This document shows positions 54,201 through 61,043 of a stretch of DNA of 64,000 nucleotides, one piece after another; positions within the stretch are counted from its first letter, which is position 1, and every line of letters starts with the position of its first letter. This DNA is from Acanthaster planci (Eukaryota; Echinodermata; Asteroidea; Valvatida; Acanthasteridae). A program made the translations under genes and the position numbers. A model generated the notes under the pieces. It was not told the origin of the DNA. It did no database searches and saw only the letters and a program-made list of their open reading frames with translations. The stretch spans positions 1,659,986 through 1,723,985 of the forward strand of contig NW_019091386.1 of assembly GCF_001949145.1 (NCBI RefSeq). The letters run 5' to 3'.

Positions 54201-57200
54201 TCCTGTGGAGGAGGTACTGGGTGACTTCCGGCGGGCGTAGTAAGACAAGGGGATGTCATGGCCCAGCTCGCTGTAGCTGGAATCAGTCCGGCTGTGGCCT
54301 GAGTCCGTCCGACTACGGGTGGAGTTCGTCCGGCTGTGGTCTGTGACGATTGAGGCAGAAACTGACGTCGCATCATAATCTGCACGACAAGCAGTGGGGA
54401 AAGAATTAGAGAAAGCTGGCGTATGTGTAATTTCATCATTTCCTTCACGGGAAAGGTTTCAAATTTTGAGAAAATGGCCTTTGAATCTGGAAGAGGTAAT
54501 CATTAAATAAGTGGTCCTTATCAATTCACACCTCTTAATACAGATATTGGGAAGAAAGTAAAAACCATTTCTGAAATTAGATCAAAGTTAGCTCTATAAC
54601 GTCTAAAAACATAAAGATGAATATTTCCACCAAGGGAAGAGTCTTTGCAGATTGCACTGGATATGTGTATGTGCAACTTCTGTTGCCTTGAATTATTTCA
54701 GTGCGCGAACTCAGTATCTTGCTCCAGAAGCCGAATTCCGTTTCTAACTTTGTGTCCAATTTCCTGTCAAAGTGTCCCCCCCCAGTTATACCTTTCCCAT
54801 CTGGGGCTGACTCATTGGGCTCTGAGATGCCGCTGTCGTCGTTGGCAGTCCTTGACCCGTCCGGCATGTCCACGCTGGAGGAGGGCGAGTCGTCCATGTC
54901 GACAGAGCCGTGGAAGGCGTCACTGGCCATGGTGCGTGTCTGCACCTTCCGCATGGCCTTCTTCTTGAAGCTCTGTGCCTTGCGGCTCCGATTCCGGAGC
55001 TTGCCATCCTCGGAGCCCTGAGAAATCAAGGAGCAAAAAAATAACCCTCCATTAAAACAGCTCTTACCGGGTAGCACCAACTTACCCGTCAGTTGAGGCT
55101 TCATTTTTGGTAGTGAATTCAACCAATGCCTCTTTTCCATTTGCAGAAGAGTGTGCCTTAAAACTCATGCTTTAAAAGGTTTTTCTTTGCAAAGTGTCAT
55201 CCCACCGGAGTTTTTTAGTGAGAGAAAATAAGGAAATAAAATAATGCACTATTTCATCACTTATGGCAGTGTCTCCCCGAAGTAGAATTGTGGAAAAAAT
55301 ACCATTACCTTTAATATCAATTGACGGTTATACATGTGTACCTTTAGCAACATTTGTTTGCATGATAGGGTGGACAACAAGAGACAGAATACTTGGGATC
55401 CTCTCAAAGAAAGAATGCTTAGAGAGCATGTCATCTCATAATTTGGAGCAGTCTTGACACTCCATTCAGAATGCTGTGTTCTCATTCCAGAGTGAGTGGA
55501 GTGGCCATTCTGCTGAGAGCAGTGCTCCTGATGGAACATATACTCAGCACGGTCTATGCATAGAGCTCCCAAATCTCACTGACAAGTGAACATTCTGAAG
55601 GAATGCTAGTGTTCCAGAGGGAACGGGTCCAACGGAATGCAATTCCCGACCTCTAAGATGATCCCTTACTCAGTCATCCACAATTGGCTTGATTTCGTGA
55701 TTTTTCATGGTCTACCTTGAATAAACCGGTAATGAAAAAACCTAATTTCCAGAAAGGAGGGTTGTTTGATCTACGACAACAACATCTGGGGAGAGGAAAA
55801 GCTGGGAATTGATTCCAGATATGTGGTCATGTCTAACATTTGGCATATAAAATTCTGCATCATATGTACAGTTTTCGATGAAACATACTTGGAGACTGCG
55901 AACTCAAAAACCCCTCAGAGCACTGGCTAACTTTTCCGATTTAAACATTCTTGCTGCCAGACCGATAAAGAAGTGGGCAATTTCTCCCAGCGTAAGGCAC
56001 AACCTGGATATGTTGAAATATTTACTTGGATAAGTGGGGGCTGCTGACAATTTCAAGTGAAATAATGTGGTTGATTGCCATCAAGTCCTACAGGTCAAAC
56101 CCTGCATGATATTCGTGCAGACACCGTGATTACAGAAATATTTGCTGGATGTTGAAATTACTGCCTTTTTTTAATGAACTCATGGAGATGTCATCAAATA
56201 AACCATGTGGACATCTGATTTATTTTTAAGTGATATTTGCGGAATGAAGATATTGATCAGAACTCCAATCTACAACCTCCTGACAGCTTGTTTGGTTTAG
56301 TGCCGGCTCAACTACCACGTGGTCGATATCTTTGCTCAACCTCAAACTGAGGAATGGAATTACACAAAAATTTAAAAATCAAGATGAGATAAATAGAGCT
56401 GTTTGCAACGACTTGCTCATATCCTGACCTTCTGCGAGACCAGCGATTTTTGCTTGATGGCAATCTTCTTAGTCGGGGCGCTGAACCCGGCCGGCAGCTT
56501 GTTCAGCGTGGAACTGGAGTCAGAGTTTTGGTTCCGGTCACTGGGCAGTTTCTTCATGGCCAGATTTTTACCGCCAAAAATCTGAAGAACAAATGACAAC
56601 AGAAGGGCAGTGTGATGTTGTGTCCGTGAGCAAGGCATTTTAACATACTTAATCCAACCCAATGCTACAACAAAGCATTTTAACAATTGTTGGGGTAAAA
56701 TGAAATGACAAATTAAAATCCTGGCTACACTATCTGCTCAAAAAAAAACCCTTCAGACTGTCCTCAAGCAGGCTCAATTACTCTACTCAACTAGATGACA
56801 CGTTCAGTCCAGACAAGGCAATTGGTCGGTGTAAGGATTCTTCCTGTGATTAAATAACACCAGGCTATATTTGGTTTTGACAGCAATCTCATTCATTTTG
56901 CGCAAAACTTTTCTTTTTGTCCTCGAAGGTTTCCAGTATATTTCCAACACCACAGAGCTTACCAAATTTATGTGCTCAGCAAAAATTCAGGTAGCAATCG
57001 GTCAAAAAGTAATGCACAGTGCATAGCTTTTCAGCTGATGATCTCTTCCTGCTTCATATTCTGCTTCACTTAGTACATATTTGCAAGTTAAGAAACTGGT
57101 TCCGAGGTGCAACTGGGTCCATATCCAAATAACTAGTAAGTCTGTGCCAAATCTAAGCACTTATCCTGATGAATCAAGGAATAGGAGACTACAGTCCTTC

Positions 57201-60200
57201 TGTTATTTCCACTGAGGGATTCTATTTGCAATACTCACTTTCATAGCTTCTAGTGGAGTTGGTCCGATGCACTTCCCGTCTTCGTAGAACAAGTTGAGAT
57301 ATTCTCGCTGTAGCCAGAGGATCCTGCGGTCAGCGGTGTACAAGCGGTAATGTCTAATGGCCCGGATCAGGGCCTGGAGACCGTATGCCCAGAGCAGGAC
57401 TGTCCGGTTGGGTGCCACAAAATGCAAGAGCCTGTTGTCAGCAATGCTGCCGCCGTACAGGACGGCAAAAGAGTTCTCAGCCTGGCTGAGCCCTGGCAGG
57501 TTGTGCCTCTTGGCAATGGGCGCCAAGTCCACCTCCTGGTCGCCCAGGAAGACATCCTTTGCACTCATCAGGTCAAGGTAGCCCTCCTCCAGTCCGCTGG
57601 CTATCGTGGTGCTAGAGCTGTACTTGCCACCCAGCACCGCCTCCAGCGAGCTCTCCGAGTCCTCTCCCCCACCCGTAGGGCAGGTCCGGGACCAGACCAG
57701 CAGGCTGTTGCTGGGGTCCAGCCGCAGCGTGCAAAGGGCAGACTTGCCCTCGTCATCCCAGTGGACCAGGGTGGTGCCGTGGTGCATGCACTGCAGCCGG
57801 TGCAGGTCTCGCTCCAGCAGGTGGTGGGGAATGATCTGGATGTGGTGGGGGTTGGACACTGGGTGGATCGGCTCATACGGGTACTCCTGGTCATCACAGG
57901 TGATGTAGGACGTCTTGCCCATTGACTTGACATCATCATCATCTTTGCCTTCACTGTGAAACAGAAAAAAAAAATAAGAGAGAATGTAGACTAACTCCTA
58001 TGAGTTTACTTTTAATATCTGAGCTTTAACAAGATCTCCCATCATCTTCTATTTCTGGCGTTAATTGTGGTGCTACAACCATGACTGAGGAGTGAAGTTC
58101 ATGTAACTTTGAAACTGCCCGAAATTGTTTAGCTGTTCTTTTCCATGCCAACCAAAAACTGTTCCTTTTCTCAGTGCCTGTCTGTCAGTCTCTTTGCCCG
58201 TCTGCCTGTGCTACCTGTTGCCTTCTTTGTCCACACTGCCATTCCTCTCAGCTGTCTGGATTTCTCAGTGTCAGACTGTCTGTTAGTTGTTCTATCTGCC
58301 TATCTGTTTCTACCAGTTTCTGTCTTTCTCAATGCTGCTGCTGCTCCTCTCGGCTGTCTTGAAGACTTTCTCAGTGACTGTATCTGTTAGTCCATCTGTT
58401 TGTTTTCACCACTTGTGAACTCCTCAATCATTTTGATGTCCCTGTTAGTGTCAGTCAGTCTACTTGTTTGCCTATCTGTCTGCATTTTACCTGTCACTGT
58501 CCTTCTCCATGCTGATATTCCTCTCTGCAGCCTGTCGGCACAGCCTGATATCAGTCAGCACCCAGTGCGCCCTCATCATTTTCTCCGTGTTGAGCAGCCC
58601 CCCAGTGTATTCTGCCGTGGTGTCCTTTAACGTTCCATTTTCACCATCCTAGACAGTCAAACATATGAACCAGCAAACAGTCCTTTTAAAAACAGCCAGC
58701 TTGGGGCAGAGATGGTGAGATTTCCTGCATAGTTTCTCTGGTATCACTGAAGCACATTCGTTGAAACTGTACAAGGTTTTCCATTGATGTACATGTACGC
58801 AGTGCCGATTTACACACCACATTGACACGTCGTATTAGGCATACATATACCAATCTTGCAAAATGTCCAACTGCAGAAGGCTGAGTTGAGGTACATGTAT
58901 ATGCGCAGAGCAACTTTTGTCATCGACAGTTAACAGTGAAAAATGATCATGCTTGGACAGATGCCGTTACCCGGATCTCAATAACAGTGCTGTGTCGCTT
59001 CTAACAGTGTTTGGCATTTTGCCAGCCAATTTCCTGCTCAGTGAGCCGGCCACGTATAGCCGGGCAAGTGGGCTTATGTTAAAGAAACCCAATGTGTCTG
59101 TTTGCGGAAAAGGAGACATCTGGAGATATTTCAGGAAGGAATTAGCCAATTTGGTGTGTCAATGGGGCAAGATATTGGGGAAGAAAAATATTTGACGTCA
59201 CGCCGGTATGATTATGATTGGTTGATGTGGGTTGGTACAGTACATGTATATGGCTGTCCTGATAAGGTTGATGGCAAACAATGGTAATGATTATCCCAAA
59301 TGACCTATGACCATCACTACTGTGCATGCGCTGTTGGTACCTGTACAACAAACTGATCATTTAGCAACAAATTTAAACAACTTCTATCGTAAGAAGAAAA
59401 AAGTTCACAATTACTCTTAATAACAAATGAGCATGCATTTACCAACAGGAAGGTCTTAGACAAAAATTTTGAATGAAAACTTATGTATGAATAGCATTTT
59501 TCTCTACAGATTAACAAAATTCCACTTCTCTTGAGTTTTCCTAGACCGCTACAAGCCCTAGACAGTGCTCGATCTTGGCGTAATTTCTAGTAGATCTGAA
59601 AGGCGGCCCATCACAAGTCAATCCCAAGCCAAATCAAAGAGTAATAAGAAAAAGCCTTGACCACGGTTCGTTTCAGTTGCTTAATTTGCCCATAAATAGA
59701 TTTGTAGACTGGATCGTTCTGCCAGCTGCCAGCAGAAGGGCAGTTTATCTATTCTGACGTTTCCAGAAAAATCACCTGTACTGCATCCTGTTTTCCCATC
59801 TCAATTCTTGCGTTACAGGCAGATGCACGGACAGGGTTTGCGTACCCACCGCTGAACAGTACGTCTTTCTAAGCCTCTTGAGTTCAAATCCACGTACTGA
59901 AGGGATAGCACCTTATAAGACTAACTAAAGCTGAAGGGAGGTGTAAGCTTCCGTTACTATGGCTACTTCTTTACAGGCAATGGAATTACTACTGGTAACC
60001 GTTGATTTGATACCAGTACTTTTGTAGCATACACATATTGCTCAATGCATTTATCAACGATTTTCAACATACCCACTCTGCTTTTATGATCTACATGTAC
60101 ATGTATTGCCACTGTTCTGATTTTGTATTTTTAATCCATTTTGTCACCCAACTGCCATCAATGTCCAGAGTTTGCTTTCAAAATCTCTTGTGTTCTGCAA

Positions 60201-61043
60201 CCACTCCCCCCATCGGCTTTGGTACTGGTCATAGGGCTTTAAAATTAGATCAAATGAAATGCTTGCAAACCACAACCAGTGTCAGCAAGGACAATTAACC
60301 TGCTTGACCTAAGTTCACCCCAAAGTCTTTCTGGGAGGCCCCAGACAACTTGTATTTGGTTGCTCATAAATGCCTGAGACTTCATCCATTCCTACTGGCC
60401 AAAAGCATGCCACATGGCCGTTTTTTAACCGATGATAAAGCCACCAACTGCTTTTAAACACTTTCCTGGTTTTATGTGAAACAAATTCTACCGTTACATG
60501 TACATTTCATACATGCACATGTACGTGCCAATCACTATTGCTGCATGGGCATATACTGGGGTAGAATACAACCAACGGAGTGGTATTCCGTCCGTCAAAG
60601 TTTCTCTCAGGACCACTCCAGCAGCAATCTGCCCCACATGGTGAAATACATGTGTTTGCCCCATGTGCCACTTTCCACATAGGGATTTTTAGTACGGGCG
60701 ATGCTCATACCATAAAGATGGCTCAATGGGTGTTGTACAAAAATCGATGACAAAGATTGTCAGACAAATATGATTTTTCTTTTCACTTTGATTAATTGCA
60801 ACTCTTACTTTGTCAGTGGATTCTGGAACCATCACCACGGGTGAGTTCTCATCGTAAATGCTCTGCAGCTCGCGCAGGAAGGCGCCGAAGTATGGCACCA
60901 CCTTGCAGCCGGGGATGCAGATGGCCCGGTCCACGGCCTCCCGGTACTCGGCGCTGTTGCTGCTGATGGACTCGTAGAGCGCCATCATGGCCTCCACGTC
61001 GGCCTCATCCGAGTCCTGAAAGAGCGGCCGCACCAGCATGGAC
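33074..61043 (-). CDS. PLCE1: PLCE1 orthologue, phospholipase C epsilon (29 exons, 5' end missing)
   Basis: This spliced minus-strand gene encodes a phosphoinositide-specific phospholipase C that hydrolyses PIP2 to IP3 and diacylglycerol at membranes and acts downstream of Ras, Rap and Rho GTPases. The recovered protein has 1,764 residues. Order: RasGEF C-terminus (about 1-60), PH-like (150-340), EF-hand region (560-730), X (738-885), linker (890-1090), Y (1095-1215), C2 (1230-1345), RA1 (1395-1500), RA2 (1540-1655), basic tail. Catalytic features are visible: SSHNTYLTG (His746, Asn747), ELDCWDG (Glu776, Asp778), YHGHTLTS (His791), IENHCS (Glu825) and SSNY with Arg1153. Two RA domains after C2 plus an upstream RasGEF occur together only in the epsilon class. 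Human PLCE1 is about 2,300 residues, so N-terminal exons are outside the window. All 28 splice junctions keep frame; 27 are GT-AG and one is AT-AC. Domain bounds are approximate. Confidence 0.96.
33362..33655 (+). repeat. tRNA-derived SINE in the last PLCE1 intron
   Basis: It has a B-box-like AGCAGGTTCAAAGCC, then TTAGGCAAGTCACTTTACTC and a CACCCAGAGCTATAAAGAGG module, ending in an AATAATAATGG tail. This order is common to short interspersed elements of sea urchins and related animals. The head is decayed. Boundaries are approximate. Confidence 0.6.
34030..34189 (-). CDS. PLCE1: PLCE1 exon 28: basic C-terminal tail
   Basis: Residues 1653-1705. [20 protein letters not shown] is a Lys/Arg-rich segment like the ISFASELKKLTKSTKQPRG tail of vertebrate PLC epsilon. 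Acceptor CCACAG, donor TCAA|GTAAGC, phases 0 in and 1 out. Confidence 0.93.
35139..35640. repeat. direct repeats flanking PLCE1 exon 27
   Basis: 35,139-35,190 and 35,591-35,640 share AATGACAAAGGAATGC-like sequence, then TTGTCAYWGTTCAT and AGCTTGTGACTTG, at about 85 percent identity. Exon 27 is between them. Confidence 0.75.
35288..35491 (-). CDS. PLCE1: PLCE1 exon 27: RA2 domain, second half
   Basis: Residues 1585-1652. [15 protein letters not shown] equals NPSDYVLLEEVVKD in vertebrates; the domain closes with [17 protein letters not shown] (vertebrate VFQAQSKWKGAGKFILK). Acceptor AATCCAG, donor GAG|GTGAGT, phase 0 at both ends. A 50-base direct repeat lies on each side (separate entry). Confidence 0.97.
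35961..36107 (-). CDS. PLCE1: PLCE1 exon 26: RA2 domain, first half
   Basis: Residues 1536-1584. [20 protein letters not shown] and [10 protein letters not shown] match SFFVQVHDVSPEQPRTVI and VSTAQDVIQQ of vertebrate RA2, the domain that binds GTP-loaded Ras. The vertebrate IKAPR stretch is FRASV here, so the basic residues are only partly kept. Acceptor ATCCAG, donor CAG|GTGATT, phase 0 at both ends. Confidence 0.96.
36954..37121. mobile_element. palindromic MITE family C, copy 2 (mariner-like, TA flanks)
   Basis: A 168-base near-perfect fold-back with ends CGGGCGATTCACAGTAGTGC and the complement, flanked by TA on both sides. It contains GTTGGCCAATCACAATGCGC on both arms. The TA flank fits Tc1/mariner-type insertion. 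It lies in the intron between PLCE1 exons 25 and 26. Confidence 0.85.
37957..38064 (-). CDS. PLCE1: PLCE1 exon 25: histidine-rich RA1-RA2 linker, probably cassette
   Basis: Residues 1500-1535, 36 codons, phase 0 at both ends. It reads [20 protein letters not shown] and then a Ser/Arg stretch. The acceptor is a pyrimidine tract then GTCACAG; the donor is AGG|GTACAA, weaker than neighbours. Vertebrate PLC epsilon has no matching segment that I recall. Because the exon is symmetric, exons 24 and 26 join in frame without it, so it may be alternatively used. Real-exon status is inferred from splice sites, phase and GC content. Confidence 0.55.
38065..40444. other. PLCE1: PLCE1 intron between exons 24 and 25
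   Basis: AT-rich, with the TGTGCACAAA array near its upstream end (transcript sense). No further RA-domain exon is needed by homology and none was seen. Confidence 0.65.
40140..40325. repeat. degenerate GAATGTGCACAAAATG tandem array in a PLCE1 intron
   Basis: About seven degenerate units of a 20-30 base motif centred on TGTGCACAAA. It is in the intron between exons 24 and 25. Confidence 0.75.
40445..40651 (-). CDS. PLCE1: PLCE1 exon 24: RA1 domain, second half
   Basis: Residues 1431-1499. [39 protein letters not shown]: the final WxxxGRFVLK strand parallels IVLKTQ at the end of vertebrate RA1. Its end resembles that of exon 27 in RA2, as expected for two RA domains. Acceptor TCTCAAG, donor GAG|GTGAGT, both phases 0. 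Confidence 0.94.
41068..41193 (-). CDS. PLCE1: PLCE1 exon 23: RA1 domain, first half
   Basis: Residues 1389-1430. [20 protein letters not shown] and HEIIAQ have the strand-strand-helix pattern that opens a Ras-association ubiquitin fold. It corresponds to the vertebrate RA1 segment HRVTVHGVPGPEPFTVF. Donor CAG|GTAAGA, both phases 0. Confidence 0.93.
41591..42260. repeat. local duplication around PLCE1 exon 22, second copy lacks the exon
   Basis: Blocks at 41,591-41,663, 41,969-42,032 and 42,090-42,109 recur in the same order at 42,110-42,181, 42,182-42,236 and 42,240-42,260. The second copy has no equivalent of 41,664-41,966, which is the exon and its splice sites. Identity is high (about 95 percent). 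Confidence 0.85.
41755..41957 (-). CDS. PLCE1: PLCE1 exon 22: end of C2
   Basis: Residues 1321-1388. [12 protein letters not shown] and [13 protein letters not shown] match GYRHLQLRN and EISSLFINSRRME of vertebrate PLC epsilon. The rest bridges to RA1. Acceptor ATTTCAG, donor GAG|GTGAGG, phases 1 in and 0 out. Direct repeats lie on either side of the exon (separate entry). Confidence 0.96.
42499..42757 (-). CDS. PLCE1: PLCE1 exon 21: C2 domain
   Basis: Residues 1235-1320. [31 protein letters not shown] and [11 protein letters not shown] form the typical C2 beta-sandwich order. In PLC enzymes C2 packs on the barrel and helps orient it at the membrane. Acceptor TCCACAG, donor ACAG|GTCAGC, phases 0 in and 1 out. 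Confidence 0.97.
43390..43553 (-). CDS. PLCE1: PLCE1 exon 20: end of Y box into C2
   Basis: Residues 1180-1234. [17 protein letters not shown] is the end of the Y box (vertebrate NAAMFEANGGCGYVLKP). AKELTIS begins the first C2 strand. Acceptor TGCTCAG, donor TCT|GTGAGT, phases 1 in and 0 out. Confidence 0.97.
44620..44744 (-). CDS. PLCE1: PLCE1 exon 19: Y box core
   Basis: Residues 1138-1179. [20 protein letters not shown] and [15 protein letters not shown] are the most conserved Y-box motifs. Arg1153 in GMRIDSSNY equals the substrate-binding Arg of PLC enzymes. Its 5' boundary is an AC dinucleotide (see the AT-AC intron). Donor GAAG|GTGAGT, phase 1 out. Confidence 0.96.
44745..45223 (-). 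other. PLCE1: U12-type AT-AC intron in the PLCE1 Y box
   Basis: The intron starts with ATATCCTTT (45,223 downwards), an exact U12 5' splice site, and ends with AC at 44,746-44,745. TTCCTTAGC at 44,762-44,754 resembles the U12 branch site TTCCTTAAC with one difference and sits about 11 bases from the AC end, the usual spacing. Splicing gives [15 protein letters not shown], collinear with vertebrate KLTQHTACQLLRTYP. Length 479 bases, phase 2. Confidence 0.85.
45224..45377 (-). CDS. PLCE1: PLCE1 exon 18: start of Y box, ends at an AT-AC intron
   Basis: Residues 1087-1137. [19 protein letters not shown] matches TPKCYHISSLNENAAKRLC of vertebrate PLC epsilon. Acceptor GGTCAG. No GT donor exists where homology requires the exon to end. 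The exon ends TTTATCAA and is followed directly by ATATCCTTT, the U12 5' splice consensus. With this end the next exon joins in frame with no insertion relative to vertebrates. Using the nearest GT instead would add a run of residues absent from other PLCs. Confidence 0.9.
45498..45635 (-). CDS. PLCE1: PLCE1 exon 17: serine-rich insert after KFPG
   Basis: Residues 1041-1086. [20 protein letters not shown] and a Ser/Pro-rich tail, equivalent to the variable insert that follows KFPG in vertebrate PLC epsilon. Phases 1 in and 1 out; acceptor TTGCCAG, donor CGAG|GTAAGC. Confidence 0.93.
46066..46214 (-). CDS. PLCE1: PLCE1 exon 16: linker re-entering the barrel
   Basis: Residues 991-1040. A basic patch [10 protein letters not shown] is followed by [19 protein letters not shown], which matches ELSDLVIYCQAVKFPG, the start of the second barrel half in vertebrate PLC epsilon. 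Acceptor CAACAG, donor CTG|GTGAGC, phases 2 in and 1 out. Confidence 0.96.
46334..46508. repeat. 55-bp tandem repeat in a PLCE1 intron
   Basis: GCTAAGCTATTACACAGGAC starts at 46,334, 46,389 and 46,444, and its first ten bases again at 46,499: an exact 55-base step with few changes. It is in the intron between exons 15 and 16. Confidence 0.95.
46697..46850 (-). CDS. PLCE1: PLCE1 exon 15: Ser/Thr/Asn-rich X-Y linker
   Basis: Residues 940-990. A low-complexity stretch with [17 protein letters not shown], probably disordered. I see no firm vertebrate match. It is placed by clean splice sites (TTGCAG, GAA|GTGAGT) and phases (1 in, 2 out) that both neighbours demand. Confidence 0.92.
47270..47405 (-). 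CDS. PLCE1: PLCE1 exon 14: acidic X-Y linker
   Basis: Residues 895-939. After [11 protein letters not shown] it turns acidic ([14 protein letters not shown]). Vertebrate PLC epsilon has a similar Glu/Asp run here, and in PLC enzymes the negative X-Y linker is known to hold the active site shut until it is pushed away by the membrane. The acceptor must be the second AG (ATTAGTAG), because the first leaves an in-frame stop. Donor AAG|GTCAGT, phase 1 out. Confidence 0.93.
47904..48062 (-). CDS. PLCE1: PLCE1 exon 13: end of X box, substrate-binding lysines
   Basis: Residues 842-894. FGDKLVTKF and [18 protein letters not shown] are nearly the vertebrate PLC epsilon sequence. VKNKKIKAN supplies Lys877 and Lys879, equivalent to the phosphate-contacting lysines of the PLC barrel. 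Acceptor TATCAAG, donor AGG|GTAGGT, phase 0 at both ends. Confidence 0.98.
48193..48309 (-). CDS. PLCE1: PLCE1 exon 12: X box, IENHCS motif
   Basis: Residues 803-841. [11 protein letters not shown] leads into [11 protein letters not shown], whose Glu825 is the equivalent of the fourth calcium ligand of PLC enzymes. Acceptor GTTGCAG, donor CTG|GTAAGT, phase 0 at both ends. Confidence 0.98.
48952..49059 (-). CDS. PLCE1: PLCE1 exon 11: X box, calcium ligands and second histidine
   Basis: Residues 767-802. [15 protein letters not shown] holds Glu776 and Asp778, equivalent to calcium ligands. [14 protein letters not shown] holds His791, the second catalytic His. DCWDGDDG followed by YHGHTLT is the epsilon version of the motif. 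Acceptor CCTCTAG, donor AAG|GTTAGT, phase 0 at both ends. Confidence 0.98.
49669..49773 (-). CDS. PLCE1: PLCE1 exon 10: X box, first catalytic histidine
   Basis: Residues 732-766. [18 protein letters not shown] is the invariant start of the PLC X box. His746 corresponds to the first catalytic His and Asn747 to a calcium ligand of PLC enzymes. Both are intact. Acceptor TTCACAG, donor CAG|GTAAGA, phase 0 at both ends. Confidence 0.98.
49929..50051 (-). CDS. PLCE1: PLCE1 exon 9: end of the EF-hand region
   Basis: Residues 691-731. [15 protein letters not shown] matches [15 protein letters not shown] of vertebrate PLC epsilon, the last EF-hand helix before the catalytic barrel. Acceptor AAACCAG, donor GAC|GTAGGT, phase 0 at both ends. 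Confidence 0.96.
50052..52487. other. PLCE1: PLCE1 intron between exons 8 and 9
   Basis: No exon-like frame seen. It contains a GC-richer patch at 51,570-51,950 with C- and G-runs and a CACACC-rich tract at 52,260-52,480 next to exon 8. Confidence 0.65.
52488..52699 (-). CDS. PLCE1: PLCE1 exon 8: EF-hand region
   Basis: Residues 620-690. [18 protein letters not shown] aligns with RQISDAIAAASIVTNGTG in vertebrates, and the exon ends [10 protein letters not shown], equal to EILSIIQ. It carries a Glu-rich run (EQEEELEEE). Acceptor GTACACAG, donor CAG|GTTGGT, phases 1 in and 0 out. The downstream intron begins with a CACACC-rich (plus strand) low-complexity tract. Confidence 0.95.
53406..53555 (-). 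CDS. PLCE1: PLCE1 exon 7: start of the EF-hand region
   Basis: Residues 570-619. [19 protein letters not shown] is almost the vertebrate sequence ([19 protein letters not shown]), and DIFDSY follows. This is the first EF-hand helix pair of the PLC core. Acceptor CCTACAG after a T-tract, donor ACCA|GTAAGT; both phases are 1. Confidence 0.96.
54158..54379 (-). CDS. PLCE1: PLCE1 exon 6: Ser/Arg/Thr repeat linker before the EF hands
   Basis: Residues 496-569. It contains three spaced copies of a short SRT(N/D)S-like unit, at [14 protein letters not shown] and HSRTDSS, encoded by near-repeated CGGAC codons. It ends NSQLTFA, which runs into the EFVELFK start of the EF-hand region, as in vertebrate PLC epsilon. 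The repeat is likely disordered. Splice sites are GTGCAG and GCCG|GTAAGC, phases 1 in and 1 out. Confidence 0.9.
54792..55017 (-). CDS. PLCE1: PLCE1 exon 5: basic/serine-rich linker
   Basis: Residues 421-495 plus a split Asp. The first third is strongly basic ([19 protein letters not shown]). The remainder is acidic and Ser-rich, with [15 protein letters not shown] and [10 protein letters not shown], and looks disordered and phosphorylatable. No vertebrate match is firm for this stretch; it is placed by phase (0 in, 1 out) and by its position between firm exons. Donor AAAG|GTATAA is weaker than most in the gene. Confidence 0.88.
56429..56581 (-). CDS. PLCE1: PLCE1 exon 4: after the PH region
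   Basis: Residues 370-420. It starts IFGGKN, matching LFGGRR after the PH region of vertebrate PLC epsilon. The rest is a Ser/Lys-rich low-complexity linker ending KSLVSQK. Both splice phases are 0; acceptor TTCTTCAG, donor AAG|GTCAGG. Confidence 0.9.
57239..57953 (-). CDS. PLCE1: PLCE1 exon 3: PH-like region (largest exon)
   Basis: Residues 131-369, 715 bases, the longest exon. Recognisable pieces are [18 protein letters not shown] and the final [20 protein letters not shown], which align with the PH-like region of vertebrate PLC epsilon (there LLHFVAPKHT and YVSLYQEDGRYEGPT). Family knowledge places this PH domain between the RasGEF and the EF hands. An acidic DDDD run follows the acceptor, which is a strong T-tract then CACAG. 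The donor is AAA|GTGAGT, phase 0. Long open frames on the plus strand here are antisense shadows. Confidence 0.95.
58060..58490. repeat. CTGT-rich low-complexity tract in a PLCE1 intron
   Basis: Many degenerate CTGTCTGT/CTGCCTATCTGT units. It lies directly downstream (transcript sense) of the exon 2 donor and creates false open frames on the plus strand. Confidence 0.7.
58491..58648 (-). CDS. PLCE1: PLCE1 exon 2: RasGEF to PH-like linker
   Basis: Residues 79-130 plus a split serine. It begins [10 protein letters not shown] and ends at a DSDS acidic run. The short match to the post-RasGEF segment of vertebrate PLC epsilon and the phase agreement on both sides (0 in, 2 out) place it here. Splice sites are CTGTCTAG before and CAG|GTAAAA after. 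It sits beside a long CTGT-rich intronic tract on its downstream side. Confidence 0.87.
60809..61043 (-). CDS. PLCE1: PLCE1 exon 1 of window: end of the RasGEF (CDC25) domain
   Basis: Residues 1-78 of the recovered protein. The segment [15 protein letters not shown] is the hallmark C-terminal piece of a RasGEF catalytic module and closely matches vertebrate PLC epsilon. The donor is AAA|GTAAGA, phase 0. The acceptor is taken as the CTCCAG ending at 61,044, which has a T-rich tract. An inner TTTCAG ending at 61,016 is a weaker alternative and would make the exon 28 bases shorter. The exon is GC- and CpG-rich compared with its introns. Earlier RasGEF exons must lie to the right of the window. 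Confidence 0.88.

Noticed and set aside
54577-55140. 187-codon minus-strand frame taken as one exon
   Set aside because: Only 54,792-55,017 has matching splice sites and phase; the rest is intron read-through.
57350-57925. 191-codon plus-strand open frame
   Set aside because: It is antisense to PLCE1 exon 3, whose GC-ending codons keep the opposite strand free of stops.
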